A DNA stretch of 64,000 nt, taken from assembly GCA_964633115.1 (NCBI GenBank), contig CAZWEO010000008.1, forward strand, positions 1 through 64,000. The letters run 5' to 3'. Source of the stretch: B30-G6 sp964633115. Its GTDB lineage: Bacteria; Desulfobacterota; Desulfobacteria; Desulfobacterales; B30-G6. Positions within the stretch are counted from its first letter, which is position 1, and each line of letters begins with the position of its first letter. Under the pieces are notes generated by a model. It ran no database searches, was not told the DNA's origin, and was given only the letters and a program-made list of their open reading frames with translations. The position numbers and the translations under genes were made by a program. Below are positions 56,339 to 64,000 of the stretch, in pieces.

Positions 56339-58723
56339 TCATTTTAACGTCGGTTGTGGAGTCCGACTGATAATCTCATCCTGAATCTCTTTGCAAAGTT
56401 CCGCAAAAAAAGCACTGTAGCCGGCAACTCTGACCAGCAATGATCGATAATCATTCGGCGATTCTTGAGCCGCCAATAATTTATTCCGGTCAACACAATT
56501 GAACTGAATCTGCCCTCCCCCCATTTGATCATGCGTACGCAACAAGGCGATGAAGTTGCTGACTCCCCGCTTGCCCGCGAGAAGATCCGGGGTTATCTTC
56601 ATGTTATGCAGAACCCCAACGGTGGAAGCTTCCTGGTTGATCGTATCAACAGATTTAATAACCGCCGTCGGACCCAGAATATCATTTCCCTGACCCGGAC
56701 TGATGCCGTCGGCCAGAGGTGCTTTTAATTTGCGACCGCTGGGCAAAGCCCCAATGTTGAGTCCCTGGGGCACATGCGAGGAAACCGGCAAGGTGCCCAG
56801 GGCCATATGGGCATAAAGGGTTTTTTGCTTTTGCAGCTCATGCGAGGTGTAATCAATAATATCTTTGGCAAAATTATCGACATAATTGTCACCGTTGCCA
56901 TACTTAGGTGCCGCTTTTAGCAATTTGTGAATCTTTTCATGGCCTTCAAAGTTTTCGGCCAGTGCCGTGCAAAGCGCCTTCATGGTTACGTTTCCATCGT
57001 CAAAGACGACTTTCTTGACGGCCGCCAATGAATCAGCGTAGTCGGCCGTACCGGCAAATACAATACCCGGTCCGGAATTGTATTTGGCACCGCCGCGCAT
57101 TAAGCTGTTTCCACTTTCTATACATGCATCCATCAACGACGACGCTAATGGTTTGGGCAGGATGTCCCGGTGCACCTTTTGGGCAACGTGCGTGGCAATC
57201 GCAGCCACATCGATCAGGTTTTTCAGCTGGGCCTTGACCGCATATTCAAATTCCCTGAAGGTTTTGAATTCAGCTGGATCACCGGTTTCAATACCCAGCT
57301 TTTTCCCGGTGATTCTTTGGACACCATTGGTTAAAGCGAACTCAACGGCCGAAGGGAAATTTGCGTAGCAGACCTCGGTCCAGCGGTAAAAAACACCACT
57401 GACCGACGGTTCTACGCAGCCGTAAATGCAATAGTCTCTAGCGTCCTCCAGCGCCACTCCCAGGGACAAAAGCATCTTGATGGTGACATCGTCAAAATGG
57501 ATGGCCGGAAAACCGATGCCAACTTTAATTACCTCGGCGATTTTGGCCAGGTAGTCGGGTGGTGATTGAGAATGAATTCGGGCAGCCAGGGAAGGTTGAT
57601 ACAGCTTCAAATTCTGCGAACAATCCAGAATCAAGTAGCTGAGTTCGTTGGTCGCATCCGAACCATCTCTGGTTTGCCCGCCCACAACCACATTTTGGAA
57701 AGCCATATACCCAGCATAATACATGGCCGCAAATTCGTTCAATAGCCAGGGAATCTCATTAAACTTGAGTAGAAAGCAGTACATGAGTTCCTCGGCCTTT
57801 TCCTTGGAGAAGCGGCCCTTATCACTATCCTCTTTATAATAAGGCCACAAGTACTGATCGATGCGGCCCGGTGACAGCGAGGGTGCGTTTTCCTCCAGAA
57901 ACAAGGCCACCTGTACCATCCAGATTGTTTGCAGCGCTTCATGGAATGTTTCGGGTGGATTGGCAGGCACGCGACTGCAGATTTCGGCTATGTGGCTAAG
58001 CTCCTTTTTGCGCTTTCGATCGTTCTCAGTCAAAGCCATGTCGCGAGCCAGTTCGGCATATCGCTGCGCTAGCAGCATGACCCCATCACAGGTTTCCTCC
58101 ACCGCACGCAGGAAATAGATTTTTTGGTGATCTTCCTGATTGAGAAAAGAGAGTTTTTCCAGCTTTTTCTGGGCATCGTGTTTGATTCCCTTAAAGCCTT
58201 TTTTAAAGACAATATCGCGGAAACCAGGCGAAAACTCACCGGCACCACTAGAGGCTTTTACCTCAGCATCCAGTACACCACTCTCAAATACAAGGGGCAG
58301 AATTCCAATATTATTCACCTTGGCAAAAAAGATTTCTTCAGCTGATCTGCCCTGCCAGTATGGAAAAATTTCTTCCTTGAGAACCTTTTTGTCCTGCTCC
58401 TCCAGATCATAGGGATCCTGAGCTCGATTCGAAACCGTATCCAGTTCGCCTTCAAGCCAGCGCCAGGCTATTTCAGGGCAAAATACACCGGCTCTGGGTT
58501 TACCGGCCGGCCGGCCGACAATCAACTCATGCTTGCCGATATCCAGAGGTATGGTCTTACAGGCCCGATAAAACGCCCTGGCCCGCAGTTCGATCTTGGG
58601 AATATTGCCATTTTTTTTGTAGACCTCTGTTGTGGCAATCGCCCGATCAATGGATATGGAAGGTTTTATTTCTAGAAAATCATCACGCATAAGCTGAATA
58701 CGATCCGGCAATTTGGTTTCCAT
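56339..58723 (-). CDS. Glycyl radical enzyme 1 (choline TMA-lyase-like eliminase)
   Basis: A 794-residue PFL-like enzyme. The active-site stretch DYCIYGCVEPS places the thiyl Cys at 436 and the catalytic Glu at 438; C-x-E is the mark of the glycyl-radical eliminases (choline lyase, diol/glycerol dehydratases, isethionate lyase). The glycyl radical site RVAGYSAFF has Gly768, 26 residues before the end. The sequence around GCVEP and the C-terminus (AGYSAFFAELCKEIQDEIIS) is closest to CutC as I know it. It lacks the N-terminal extension of microcompartment-targeted CutC. AGGGAG precedes ATG 58723. It is a paralog of the enzyme at 60082, separated only by the kinase gene. Confidence 0.92.
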   Translation of the reverse strand: METKLPDRIQLMRDDFLEIKPSISIDRAIATTEVYKKNGNIPKIELRARAFYRACKTIPLDIGKHELIVGRPAGKPRAGVFCPEIAWRWLEGELDTVSNRAQDPYDLEEQDKKVLKEEIFPYWQGRSAEEIFFAKVNNIGILPLVFESGVLDAEVKASSGAGEFSPGFRDIVFKKGFKGIKHDAQKKLEKLSFLNQEDHQKIYFLRAVEETCDGVMLLAQRYAELARDMALTENDRKRKKELSHIAEICSRVPANPPETFHEALQTIWMVQVALFLEENAPSLSPGRIDQYLWPYYKEDSDKGRFSKEKAEELMYCFLLKFNEIPWLLNEFAAMYYAGYMAFQNVVVGGQTRDGSDATNELSYLILDCSQNLKLYQPSLAARIHSQSPPDYLAKIAEVIKVGIGFPAIHFDDVTIKMLLSLGVALEDARDYCIYGCVEPSVSGVFYRWTEVCYANFPSAVEFALTNGVQRITGKKLGIETGDPAEFKTFREFEYAVKAQLKNLIDVAAIATHVAQKVHRDILPKPLASSLMDACIESGNSLMRGGAKYNSGPGIVFAGTADYADSLAAVKKVVFDDGNVTMKALCTALAENFEGHEKIHKLLKAAPKYGNGDNYVDNFAKDIIDYTSHELQKQKTLYAHMALGTLPVSSHVPQGLNIGALPSGRKLKAPLADGISPGQGNDILGPTAVIKSVDTINQEASTVGVLHNMKITPDLLAGKRGVSNFIALLRTHDQMGGGQIQFNCVDRNKLLAAQESPNDYRSLLVRVAGYSAFFAELCKEIQDEIISRTPQPTLK

Positions 58724-58737
58724 AATGATCTCCCTAA

Positions 58738-58829
58738 TTTGAATTCATCCCGAGCCTTAAGAATCCGTTTAGAATTTCGACCGAGGCTCAATCGAAGTCC
58801 TTAAGTCAATTCCTAGTGGGGAATTCAAA
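58738..58829. repeat. 92-bp element with TTTGAATTC terminal inverted repeats, copy A
   Basis: It begins TTTGAATTCATCCC and ends with GGGGAATTCAAA. The second copy is at 62730-62823, about two-thirds identical throughout. Copy A overlaps the end of the kinase gene: its right end supplies the last codons FEFPTRN and the stop. Confidence 0.7.
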
Positions 58830-60065
58830 TTTAATAGTTTCGACTACATTTCTTATCTTATCAAGATTGTCCAATGCAAATTCATTGATCTTGGTATTGT
58901 GATCCAGATAGACCAAGCATTCTTCCTCGCATGACACAGATTCTTCCACATCGAATATCTCCTGAAGATCCCACCAGATCACGTACATGTTGGCCAGTAT
59001 GATCATCTCTGGCAGAACCGCCAGCTCCTTTTCGGTAAGCGGATATATTCTTTCAGAGTGCACCAGGTAACCTTGATAAGCCTCCAGGAACACCTTGATT
59101 TCATCCATAAAAAGCAGACCGTTTTCATGCTCCATCCAGGAAGTACAGAAATAGGTAATCGTAATGGCCACGTCGAATAATCTCAGGTCTTGCTTGCACC
59201 AATCAAAATCAAAAACTCCGGTGACCCCATGGTCTGTATATTTCTGATTTCCGGGGTGATAATCGCCATGAATCATGAGTTCGAGCATACCTTGGCACTT
59301 TTCTTTGAGGGGCTGGCAGGTCTCCAAGGCCTTTCGATAAGATGGCAGCTTTTCGAGGAAATATGCTACGCTGGCGCTACAGGTCGTATCAGTATTACTA
59401 TGTGCTTTTTCTTCCAGCTTGTTAAAATAGTGCTCAAATACATCCATCAAGGGTATGATTTTAGGTTCTTCTTTGGCATGCTCACCTGCGTCGAAACCAA
59501 AACCCCGTTCATGAATCTTGGCAAACATGGCGCTTGCATTGGCCATGTCTGCCAAGCTGCAGTGCGGTGTGAGCCATCCGTACCGGTCTTCACCTTCCAG
59601 GTACGTATACACGGCGAATTTGCTGGATTTACCGGGGGGATCTAGATGTTTTACATGGTGTTCGATAAAAGATCGTCCATCTTTGGCTTTTATCAGTTTG
59701 GCGACTTCGGGAAAATCATTGCAGGTCAAATACTCATTGCACTTGTGTTCAAAAAGTATCTCCTTTTCAGTGGCTTCCTTTCGATATCTTTTTATAAACA
59801 ACTGATAACACCTTCTTCCGTTGTTTGTTGTTACTGTAAAGTTTTGATTGATCAATCCACTAAATAGGCGCGATACTCCAGTCACTTCGCCAAAATCGTA
59901 GTGATTTGACATGACCTCCACAATAGCTTGCTCCACAAACAGCAGTCGCATTTTATCAGTTAGCGATTCGAATTTAGTTTGAACGTCTTGATCGCAGGAA
60001 GCCTTAACGTTTGTTTTCAAGTCAACAAGCAGTTCAGTTAACGCTTTGATTTCTTCAGGTTTCAT
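58806..60065 (-). CDS. APH/choline-kinase-superfamily phosphotransferase
   Basis: This 419-residue protein has a protein-kinase-like fold: an N-terminal extension of about 60 residues, an ATP-binding lobe (SRLFSGLINQNFTVTTNNGR, RCYQLFIKRY), the Brenner/catalytic motif MIHGDYHPGNQ and the metal-binding VFDFDWCKQDLRLFDVA. Relatives phosphorylate choline, homoserine, methylthioribose or aminoglycosides. It lies between the two glycyl radical enzymes and is co-oriented (16-17 bp from GRE2). An alcohol substrate with a quaternary amine would fit the context, but the sequence does not decide this. Confidence 0.83.
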   Translation of the reverse strand: MKPEEIKALTELLVDLKTNVKASCDQDVQTKFESLTDKMRLLFVEQAIVEVMSNHYDFGEVTGVSRLFSGLINQNFTVTTNNGRRCYQLFIKRYRKEATEKEILFEHKCNEYLTCNDFPEVAKLIKAKDGRSFIEHHVKHLDPPGKSSKFAVYTYLEGEDRYGWLTPHCSLADMANASAMFAKIHERGFGFDAGEHAKEEPKIIPLMDVFEHYFNKLEEKAHSNTDTTCSASVAYFLEKLPSYRKALETCQPLKEKCQGMLELMIHGDYHPGNQKYTDHGVTGVFDFDWCKQDLRLFDVAITITYFCTSWMEHENGLLFMDEIKVFLEAYQGYLVHSERIYPLTEKELAVLPEMIILANMYVIWWDLQEIFDVEESVSCEEECLVYLDHNTKINEFALDNLDKIRNVVETIKFEFPTRN

Positions 60066-60081
60066 ATAACAGTGTCCTCTG

Positions 60082-62487
60082 TTACCATTTGCCTTGAGGT
60101 GAGCGACTGATGATTTCGTCCTGAATTTCCTTGCATAACTCCACGAAAAAGGCGCTATAGCCTGCCACCCGGACCATCAGGGAACGATGCGTTTCCGGAT
60201 TCTCCTGCGCGTCCACGAGCTTGGCAGCGTCCACGCAGTTGAACTGGATCTGGGCACCCCCCAGCTGATTATGGGTCCGCAAGAGTGATGTAAAATTGGC
60301 CACGCCGCGCTCGTCTGCCATCATGCTGGGATCCAGCTTCATGTTGTGTAGCACGCCAACGGTGGAGAGCTCCTGATTGATCTTATCCAGGGATTTAATG
60401 ATCGCTGTGGGCCCATTGACATCGGTTCCCTGGGCAGGACTGATACCGTCCGCCAGCGGCAGGGTGGATTTTCTGCCGCTGGGCTGGGCACCCACCACGA
60501 GGCCTTGCGGTGTATGGGATGAAACCGGCAGGGTCCCCAATGCCAGTGGGGAATACAGCCCCCGGTAGCTTTTGATTTCATGCGAAATGAAATCAATAAC
60601 ATCGCGGGCGAAATCATCAACGTAATCGTCATCATTTCCGTATTTCGGTGCCTGATTGCAGAGTTTGTGAATAGCTTCGAATCCCTCGAAATTCTTGGTC
60701 ATGGCTTCGTACAATTGGCCCATGGTCACGGACTTATCATCATAAACCAGCTTTTTCACAGCGGCCATGGAGTTGGCATAATCCGCCGTGCCGGCAATGA
60801 TAACACCGGGGCCCGAATTATACTTGGCCCCGCCCATCATGACGTCCTTGCCGGATTCAACACAGCCTTCCATTACACCAGAAACAATTGGTTTGGGGAG
60901 ATGATCGCGATGGGCCTGCTGGGTGATGACTGTTGCAATGGCGGTAACGCGCATGAGGTGGGAAAGTTGTTGCTTGACCGCCGCCTCAAAGTCTTCGAAT
61001 GTAAGGAATGATTCTGGATCGCCGGTCTCAAGCCCCAGTTTATTACCGCTGACCAACTGAACGCCGTTGGTTAAGGCAAATTCTACGGCAATCGGAAAAT
61101 TGGTGAGACAGACCGCACTCCATTGATACAATCGACCGCTGATGGCCGGTTCTACACATCCCACCAGGCAATAATCCTTGGCATCGGCTGGCTCCACGCC
61201 GTAACTGAGCAGCATTTTTATCGTCGTGTCGTCAAAATGATTGGCGGGAAAACCAATTCCGGTCTTGACCACATCGCCTATTTTATTCAGATAGGCTTGG
61301 GGAGATTTGTTGTGGATCCGTGCGGCAAAAGATGGTTGGTAGAGTTGCAGATGCTGGGCACAATCCAGTATCATGTAGGACAATTCGTTGGTGGCGTCTC
61401 CGCCTTCAGGTTTCTGGCCACCGACACAAATGTTCTGGAATGCCATATAGCCTGCATAGTACATGGAAGCGAATTCATTTAATAGCCAGGGGATCTCGTT
61501 AAATTTCAGTAGAAAGCAGTAAAGCAATTCTTTGGCACCATCCTCGGTAAGCATACCACCGGCTAGATCTTTTTCGTAGTAAGGTAGAAAGTACTGGTCA
61601 ATTCGTCCGGGTGAAAAAGAGGGGGCGTTCTCTTCGAGAAAATGAGCCACCTGGCCAAACCAAACCATCTGTAATGCTTCATAAAATGTCTCCGGGGGCT
61701 GGCCGGGTATTCTTGTACAGACCTCGGCGATGGTTTGCAGCTCTTTTTTGCGAACCGGATTGGCTTCCTTGGCGGCCATTTGTTTTGCGCGTTTGGCATA
61801 GCGTCTTCCCAACAGCACCATGGCATCACAAGCAATGATGACCGATTTTAGAAAATAGATGTTCTCAGTATGCTCTGGATTGGCGATGTCAAATTGCTTT
61901 AGCTGCTTGCGTGCATCCTTCTTGATTCCATTAAATCCTTTCTTTACCAGGATGTTGCTGTATCCAGGGGCATACTCGCCGGCGCCATTGGTGGCCTTGA
62001 GTTCGGCATCGATGATCCCACTTTCAAAAGTCAAAGGCAAAATACCCAGATCCTCTAGTTGAGCATAAATCTTCTCATCGATGGACCGACCACGCCAAAA
62101 TGGAAATAGATCTTCTCTTAAGACTTCTTTATCTTCTTCTGCGATAACGTAGGGGTCCTGATTCCGTTGGTGGATCGTATCCATTTCTGATTCCAGCCAG
62201 CGCCATGAAATTTCGGGGCAGAAGATGCCTGCACGTTGTTTTCCCGAAGGACTGCCTACGATTAATTCATCCTCGCCGATATGTACGGGTATGGTTTGGC
62301 ATGCGCGATAAAAGGCTTGAGCCCGTAATAACTTTACCGGCAAATTAGGGTTCGCCTGATATATTTCGGTTGTCGCTTTGGCCCGTGCAATTGAAACTGA
62401 AGGCTTTACTTCTAGAAAAGCCGTTTTCATGCGCTCGATTCGGGGGGGAAGACCGTTGCTGCTTATTTTTTCAGCTAAATTTTGCAT
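60082..62487 (-). CDS. Glycyl radical enzyme 2 (choline TMA-lyase-like eliminase)
   Basis: An 801-residue PFL-like enzyme with the active site DYCLVGCVEPAISGRLYQWS (Cys444, Glu446) and the radical site RVAGYSAFF (Gly776). AHRDHLPKPIVSGVMEGCVE and KYNSGPGVIIAGTADY follow the CutC pattern. It is clearly a paralog of GRE 1 over the whole length. GGGAGG lies just before ATG 62487, and a two-hairpin element sits right upstream of it. It is the first enzyme after the activase gene. Two eliminases with one activase suggest two related substrates or a heterodimer. Confidence 0.93.
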   Translation of the reverse strand: MQNLAEKISSNGLPPRIERMKTAFLEVKPSVSIARAKATTEIYQANPNLPVKLLRAQAFYRACQTIPVHIGEDELIVGSPSGKQRAGIFCPEISWRWLESEMDTIHQRNQDPYVIAEEDKEVLREDLFPFWRGRSIDEKIYAQLEDLGILPLTFESGIIDAELKATNGAGEYAPGYSNILVKKGFNGIKKDARKQLKQFDIANPEHTENIYFLKSVIIACDAMVLLGRRYAKRAKQMAAKEANPVRKKELQTIAEVCTRIPGQPPETFYEALQMVWFGQVAHFLEENAPSFSPGRIDQYFLPYYEKDLAGGMLTEDGAKELLYCFLLKFNEIPWLLNEFASMYYAGYMAFQNICVGGQKPEGGDATNELSYMILDCAQHLQLYQPSFAARIHNKSPQAYLNKIGDVVKTGIGFPANHFDDTTIKMLLSYGVEPADAKDYCLVGCVEPAISGRLYQWSAVCLTNFPIAVEFALTNGVQLVSGNKLGLETGDPESFLTFEDFEAAVKQQLSHLMRVTAIATVITQQAHRDHLPKPIVSGVMEGCVESGKDVMMGGAKYNSGPGVIIAGTADYANSMAAVKKLVYDDKSVTMGQLYEAMTKNFEGFEAIHKLCNQAPKYGNDDDYVDDFARDVIDFISHEIKSYRGLYSPLALGTLPVSSHTPQGLVVGAQPSGRKSTLPLADGISPAQGTDVNGPTAIIKSLDKINQELSTVGVLHNMKLDPSMMADERGVANFTSLLRTHNQLGGAQIQFNCVDAAKLVDAQENPETHRSLMVRVAGYSAFFVELCKEIQDEIISRSPQGKW

Positions 62488-62501
62488 TTTTTACCTCCCT
62501 A

Positions 62502-62559
62502 ATAAAATCGTAAGAACGATTTTATGATAACGCGTACCTTTCGCCCTCCGGGCGAAAGG
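62502..62559. repeat. Two-hairpin REP-like element, copy 3
   Basis: Hairpin 1: ATAAAATCG (62502-62510) with CGATTTTAT (62517-62525). Hairpin 2: CCTTTCGCCC (62537-62546) with GGGCGAAAGG (62550-62559). The same pair in the same order and spacing occurs at 11381-11448. It ends a few bases before the Shine-Dalgarno of glycyl radical enzyme 2 (minus strand). Confidence 0.82.
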
Positions 62560-62729
62560 CCGTCGCTTTGATGAAATAGGTTTACTCGCCATCTGTATAG
62601 CTGGTTAAAATCCATATCCCAGCAGCCCAGCCCTAAGCGGGAAAGGGCATTTCGTGATTGATGCACCTTTGTGAAAGTGGAACTCCCCGCATTTAAAGGC
62701 GAGAGTTTCATAAAGATCTTGATCCATCA

Positions 62730-62823
62730 TTTGAATTCCTCCCGCGCTGCAAGACTTGTCGACAATGAATTCAGCCAAGGGTCACTCGAAGATCTCAAGT
62801 TAAGTCTCAGTTGGGAATTCAAA
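62730..62823. repeat. 94-bp element with TTTGAATTC terminal inverted repeats, copy B
   Basis: It begins TTTGAATTCCTCCC and ends GGGAATTCAAA, abutting the stop codon of the activase gene (TAA at 62824-62826 on the plus strand as TTA). Copy A is at 58738-58829. Confidence 0.7.
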
Positions 62824-63777
62824 TTAATGGTATTCCACATTTGTATCAAACCCTCGGTCAATAAATAGTTTTTTGAAATCATCCAATACACTTTCTGCGG
62901 GTGCCTCTTTACCCGCCAATGAATACGCACAATTCAAGGCCGTATACTTTCCGACACCCAGTTTGTGATACGGTAGCAAATCGATCCGTTCGATGGCGCC
63001 CCGGTTGTACTGATCTAAAAACAAACTCATTTCCTGCATGGTATCGATATCGTCATTAAAGCCGGGAATCACAGGTATACGCACAATAATGGGAACATTC
63101 CCATCAAGCAGTTTCTGTAGATTGCGCAATATCTTGGCATTCGATTTACCGGCGTGCTGCCTGTGAATGCTTGGATCAATATGTTTGAAGTCATAAAGCA
63201 ATAAATCCAGGTTTGGATTTAATTGTTCGAAAATCGCCCAGTCTGCATATCCGCAAGTCTCCAATGCCGTGTGGATGCCGAGTCGCTTAAGCCCTTTCAG
63301 GAGTTGATCGGCAAAAGCAGGCTGCATGGTCGGCTCACCCCCACCCAAGGTAACACCACCTCCTGAATTGAGGTAGAACAGATAATCTTTTTCGGCTATA
63401 GCCAGGGCATCATCCACACGCATGGTTTCCCCCACTAGCTTGACAGCACTGTTGGGGCACGCTTTTTCACACTCTCCGCAAACAATACATTTATCCGATT
63501 TGTGTAGGCGATTTTCATCTTGGATAAGGATACATTTATGGGGGCAGGCATCTGCACAGATACCACATCGACCACATAGGCGTTCAAAATACATGACCTG
63601 ACGTTTCCGACGCTGACTTTCGGGATTTGAACACCAGGCGCATGTTAGCGGGCAACCTTTAAAAAAAATTAGCGTTCGGATGCCGGGACCATCATTAACA
63701 CTATATCTTTGAATATTAAAAACAGTACCTTCAAATCCAGTTCCTAACTGTTTTTCCAAAGTGTACTGCGTTGACAT
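62824..63777 (-). CDS. Glycyl radical enzyme activating protein (radical SAM)
   Basis: ATG 63777 is chosen: AAGGAG lies 11 bases upstream, whereas the GTG at 63789 would overlap it. The product is 317 residues. The radical-SAM motif is CPLTCAWC (Cys42, 46, 49), after SVNDGPGIRTLIFFKG, the activase hallmark. Two extra [4Fe-4S] sites follow (CGRCGICADACP, CIVCGECEKACP), then GGGVTLGGGEPTMQP for SAM binding. It installs the glycyl radical on the two enzymes downstream. It is the first gene of the whole minus-strand run. Confidence 0.93.
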   Translation of the reverse strand: MSTQYTLEKQLGTGFEGTVFNIQRYSVNDGPGIRTLIFFKGCPLTCAWCSNPESQRRKRQVMYFERLCGRCGICADACPHKCILIQDENRLHKSDKCIVCGECEKACPNSAVKLVGETMRVDDALAIAEKDYLFYLNSGGGVTLGGGEPTMQPAFADQLLKGLKRLGIHTALETCGYADWAIFEQLNPNLDLLLYDFKHIDPSIHRQHAGKSNAKILRNLQKLLDGNVPIIVRIPVIPGFNDDIDTMQEMSLFLDQYNRGAIERIDLLPYHKLGVGKYTALNCAYSLAGKEAPAESVLDDFKKLFIDRGFDTNVEYH

Positions 63778-64000
63778 GGGTGGGGTCACTCCTTAGCCCC
63801 ATTTCAACGCAATTTCTATGCCGCCATCAAGTGCTATCAATTAAAAGGAAACCTTGGCCTGGGCATTGGGATTATTATTTCAAATGATTACAGATGGTTA
63901 AAGGCTAAATGCTCTAAGCGTATATTAAATGAAAATTACTCTCTTGTGGTTTTTAATTAGGTAGAATTCTTTATAGGGGCAATTTTAGGTCAACTTTGTC
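63778..64000. promoter_or_regulatory. Upstream region of the glycyl radical enzyme operon
   Basis: These 223 bases before the activase start contain no gene and should hold the promoter of the operon. I looked for a sigma-54 -24/-12 pair: TGGC near 63823 is followed by TTGC, but with the wrong spacing, so I do not call it. No regulator gene lies within the window. Confidence 0.4.

Larger units (their letters stand above)
62488..62823. other. 336-bp spacer between activase and glycyl radical enzyme 2
   Basis: It contains the two-hairpin element (62502-62559) and the TTTGAATTC element copy B (62730-62823). A further imperfect hairpin lies around 62682-62709. No gene is seen. Such a long, structured spacer inside an otherwise tight run could be a site of RNA processing or an internal promoter. 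Confidence 0.6.

Noticed and set aside
62499..62711. 70-codon minus-strand open frame between activase and glycyl radical enzyme 2
   Set aside because: It reads through the two-hairpin repeat, lacks a ribosome-binding site and has no protein-like features.
63800..63850. Sigma-54 promoter before the activase gene
   Set aside because: TGGC and TTGC are present on the minus strand, but the GG-to-GC spacing is 13 and not the required 10.

Overview
The window looks like chromosomal DNA from a strictly anaerobic, mesophilic member of the Desulfobacterota (a Desulfobacterales-type sulfate reducer or close relative). I infer this from gene content: two glycyl radical enzymes with an activase, an aldehyde:ferredoxin oxidoreductase with its ferredoxin, MttB-superfamily proteins, many 4Fe-4S proteins including three with a CNCC-x-CC motif, a menaquinone-type MenA, and FN3-like secreted proteins with a Cys box, membrane helix and arginine tail. 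There are no rRNA or tRNA genes, no CRISPR array and no recognisable transposase. The sequence is a scaffold with three runs of exactly 100 N. In each case the bases on both sides of the run are identical (55, 55 and 16 bases), and removing the run plus one copy of the overlap restores an open frame, so the gaps are probably joins of overlapping contigs.

Layout. 1-11268 (minus): two giant paralogous secreted repeat proteins. The first carries a 309-bp tandem array and is fused to an outer-membrane barrel through an internal signal peptide. 11589-15211: a TPR lipoprotein, a small membrane protein, a Bcr/CflA-type exporter and a broken AlaX. 15289-17790 (minus): an FRG-domain protein downstream of a HAMP/SpoIIE phosphatase. 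18079-23836 (plus): an MFS transporter, a DMT transporter, a PLP deaminase-like enzyme and a penicillin-acylase-like lipoprotein with an internal deletion. 24036-29598: an MMPL/RND exporter, two CNCC ferredoxins, a DUF3783 protein, a decayed peroxiredoxin with TGA at the catalytic Cys position, and a 48-residue Arg-rich protein. 29688-39108: proline dehydrogenase, Na/Pi cotransporter, PatB/MalY aminotransferase, TypA and Tex.

39219-63777 (all minus) is the accessory centrepiece. In transcription order it runs: glycyl-radical activase, glycyl radical enzyme 2, APH-type kinase, glycyl radical enzyme 1, MttB-like, DUF4037, DUF4125, second MttB-like, 4-cluster ferredoxin, AOR, LivG, LivF, (a four-helix-bundle IVP protein), LivH, LivM, LivK, terminator, then a CNCC ferredoxin and a NitT/TauT-like ABC transporter translationally coupled to menA. 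The glycyl radical enzymes have the C-V-E eliminase triad and most resemble choline trimethylamine-lyase. My working model is that a quaternary amine or similar polar compound is imported by the Liv system and cleaved by the glycyl radical enzymes, that the aldehyde product is oxidised by AOR/ferredoxin, and that the methylamine moiety is handled by the non-pyrrolysine MttB proteins. The roles of the DUF4037/DUF4125 pair and the kinase are unknown. No microcompartment shell genes and no corrinoid protein are present, so this differs from the classical cut locus.

The intergenic DNA holds several small inverted-repeat families: a 30-bp-arm repeat, a two-hairpin REP-like element, a 31-bp-arm palindrome, and a 92-94 bp element with TTTGAATTC ends. 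Several genes are decaying (AlaX, peroxiredoxin, a 4Fe-4S protein, the penicillin acylase).
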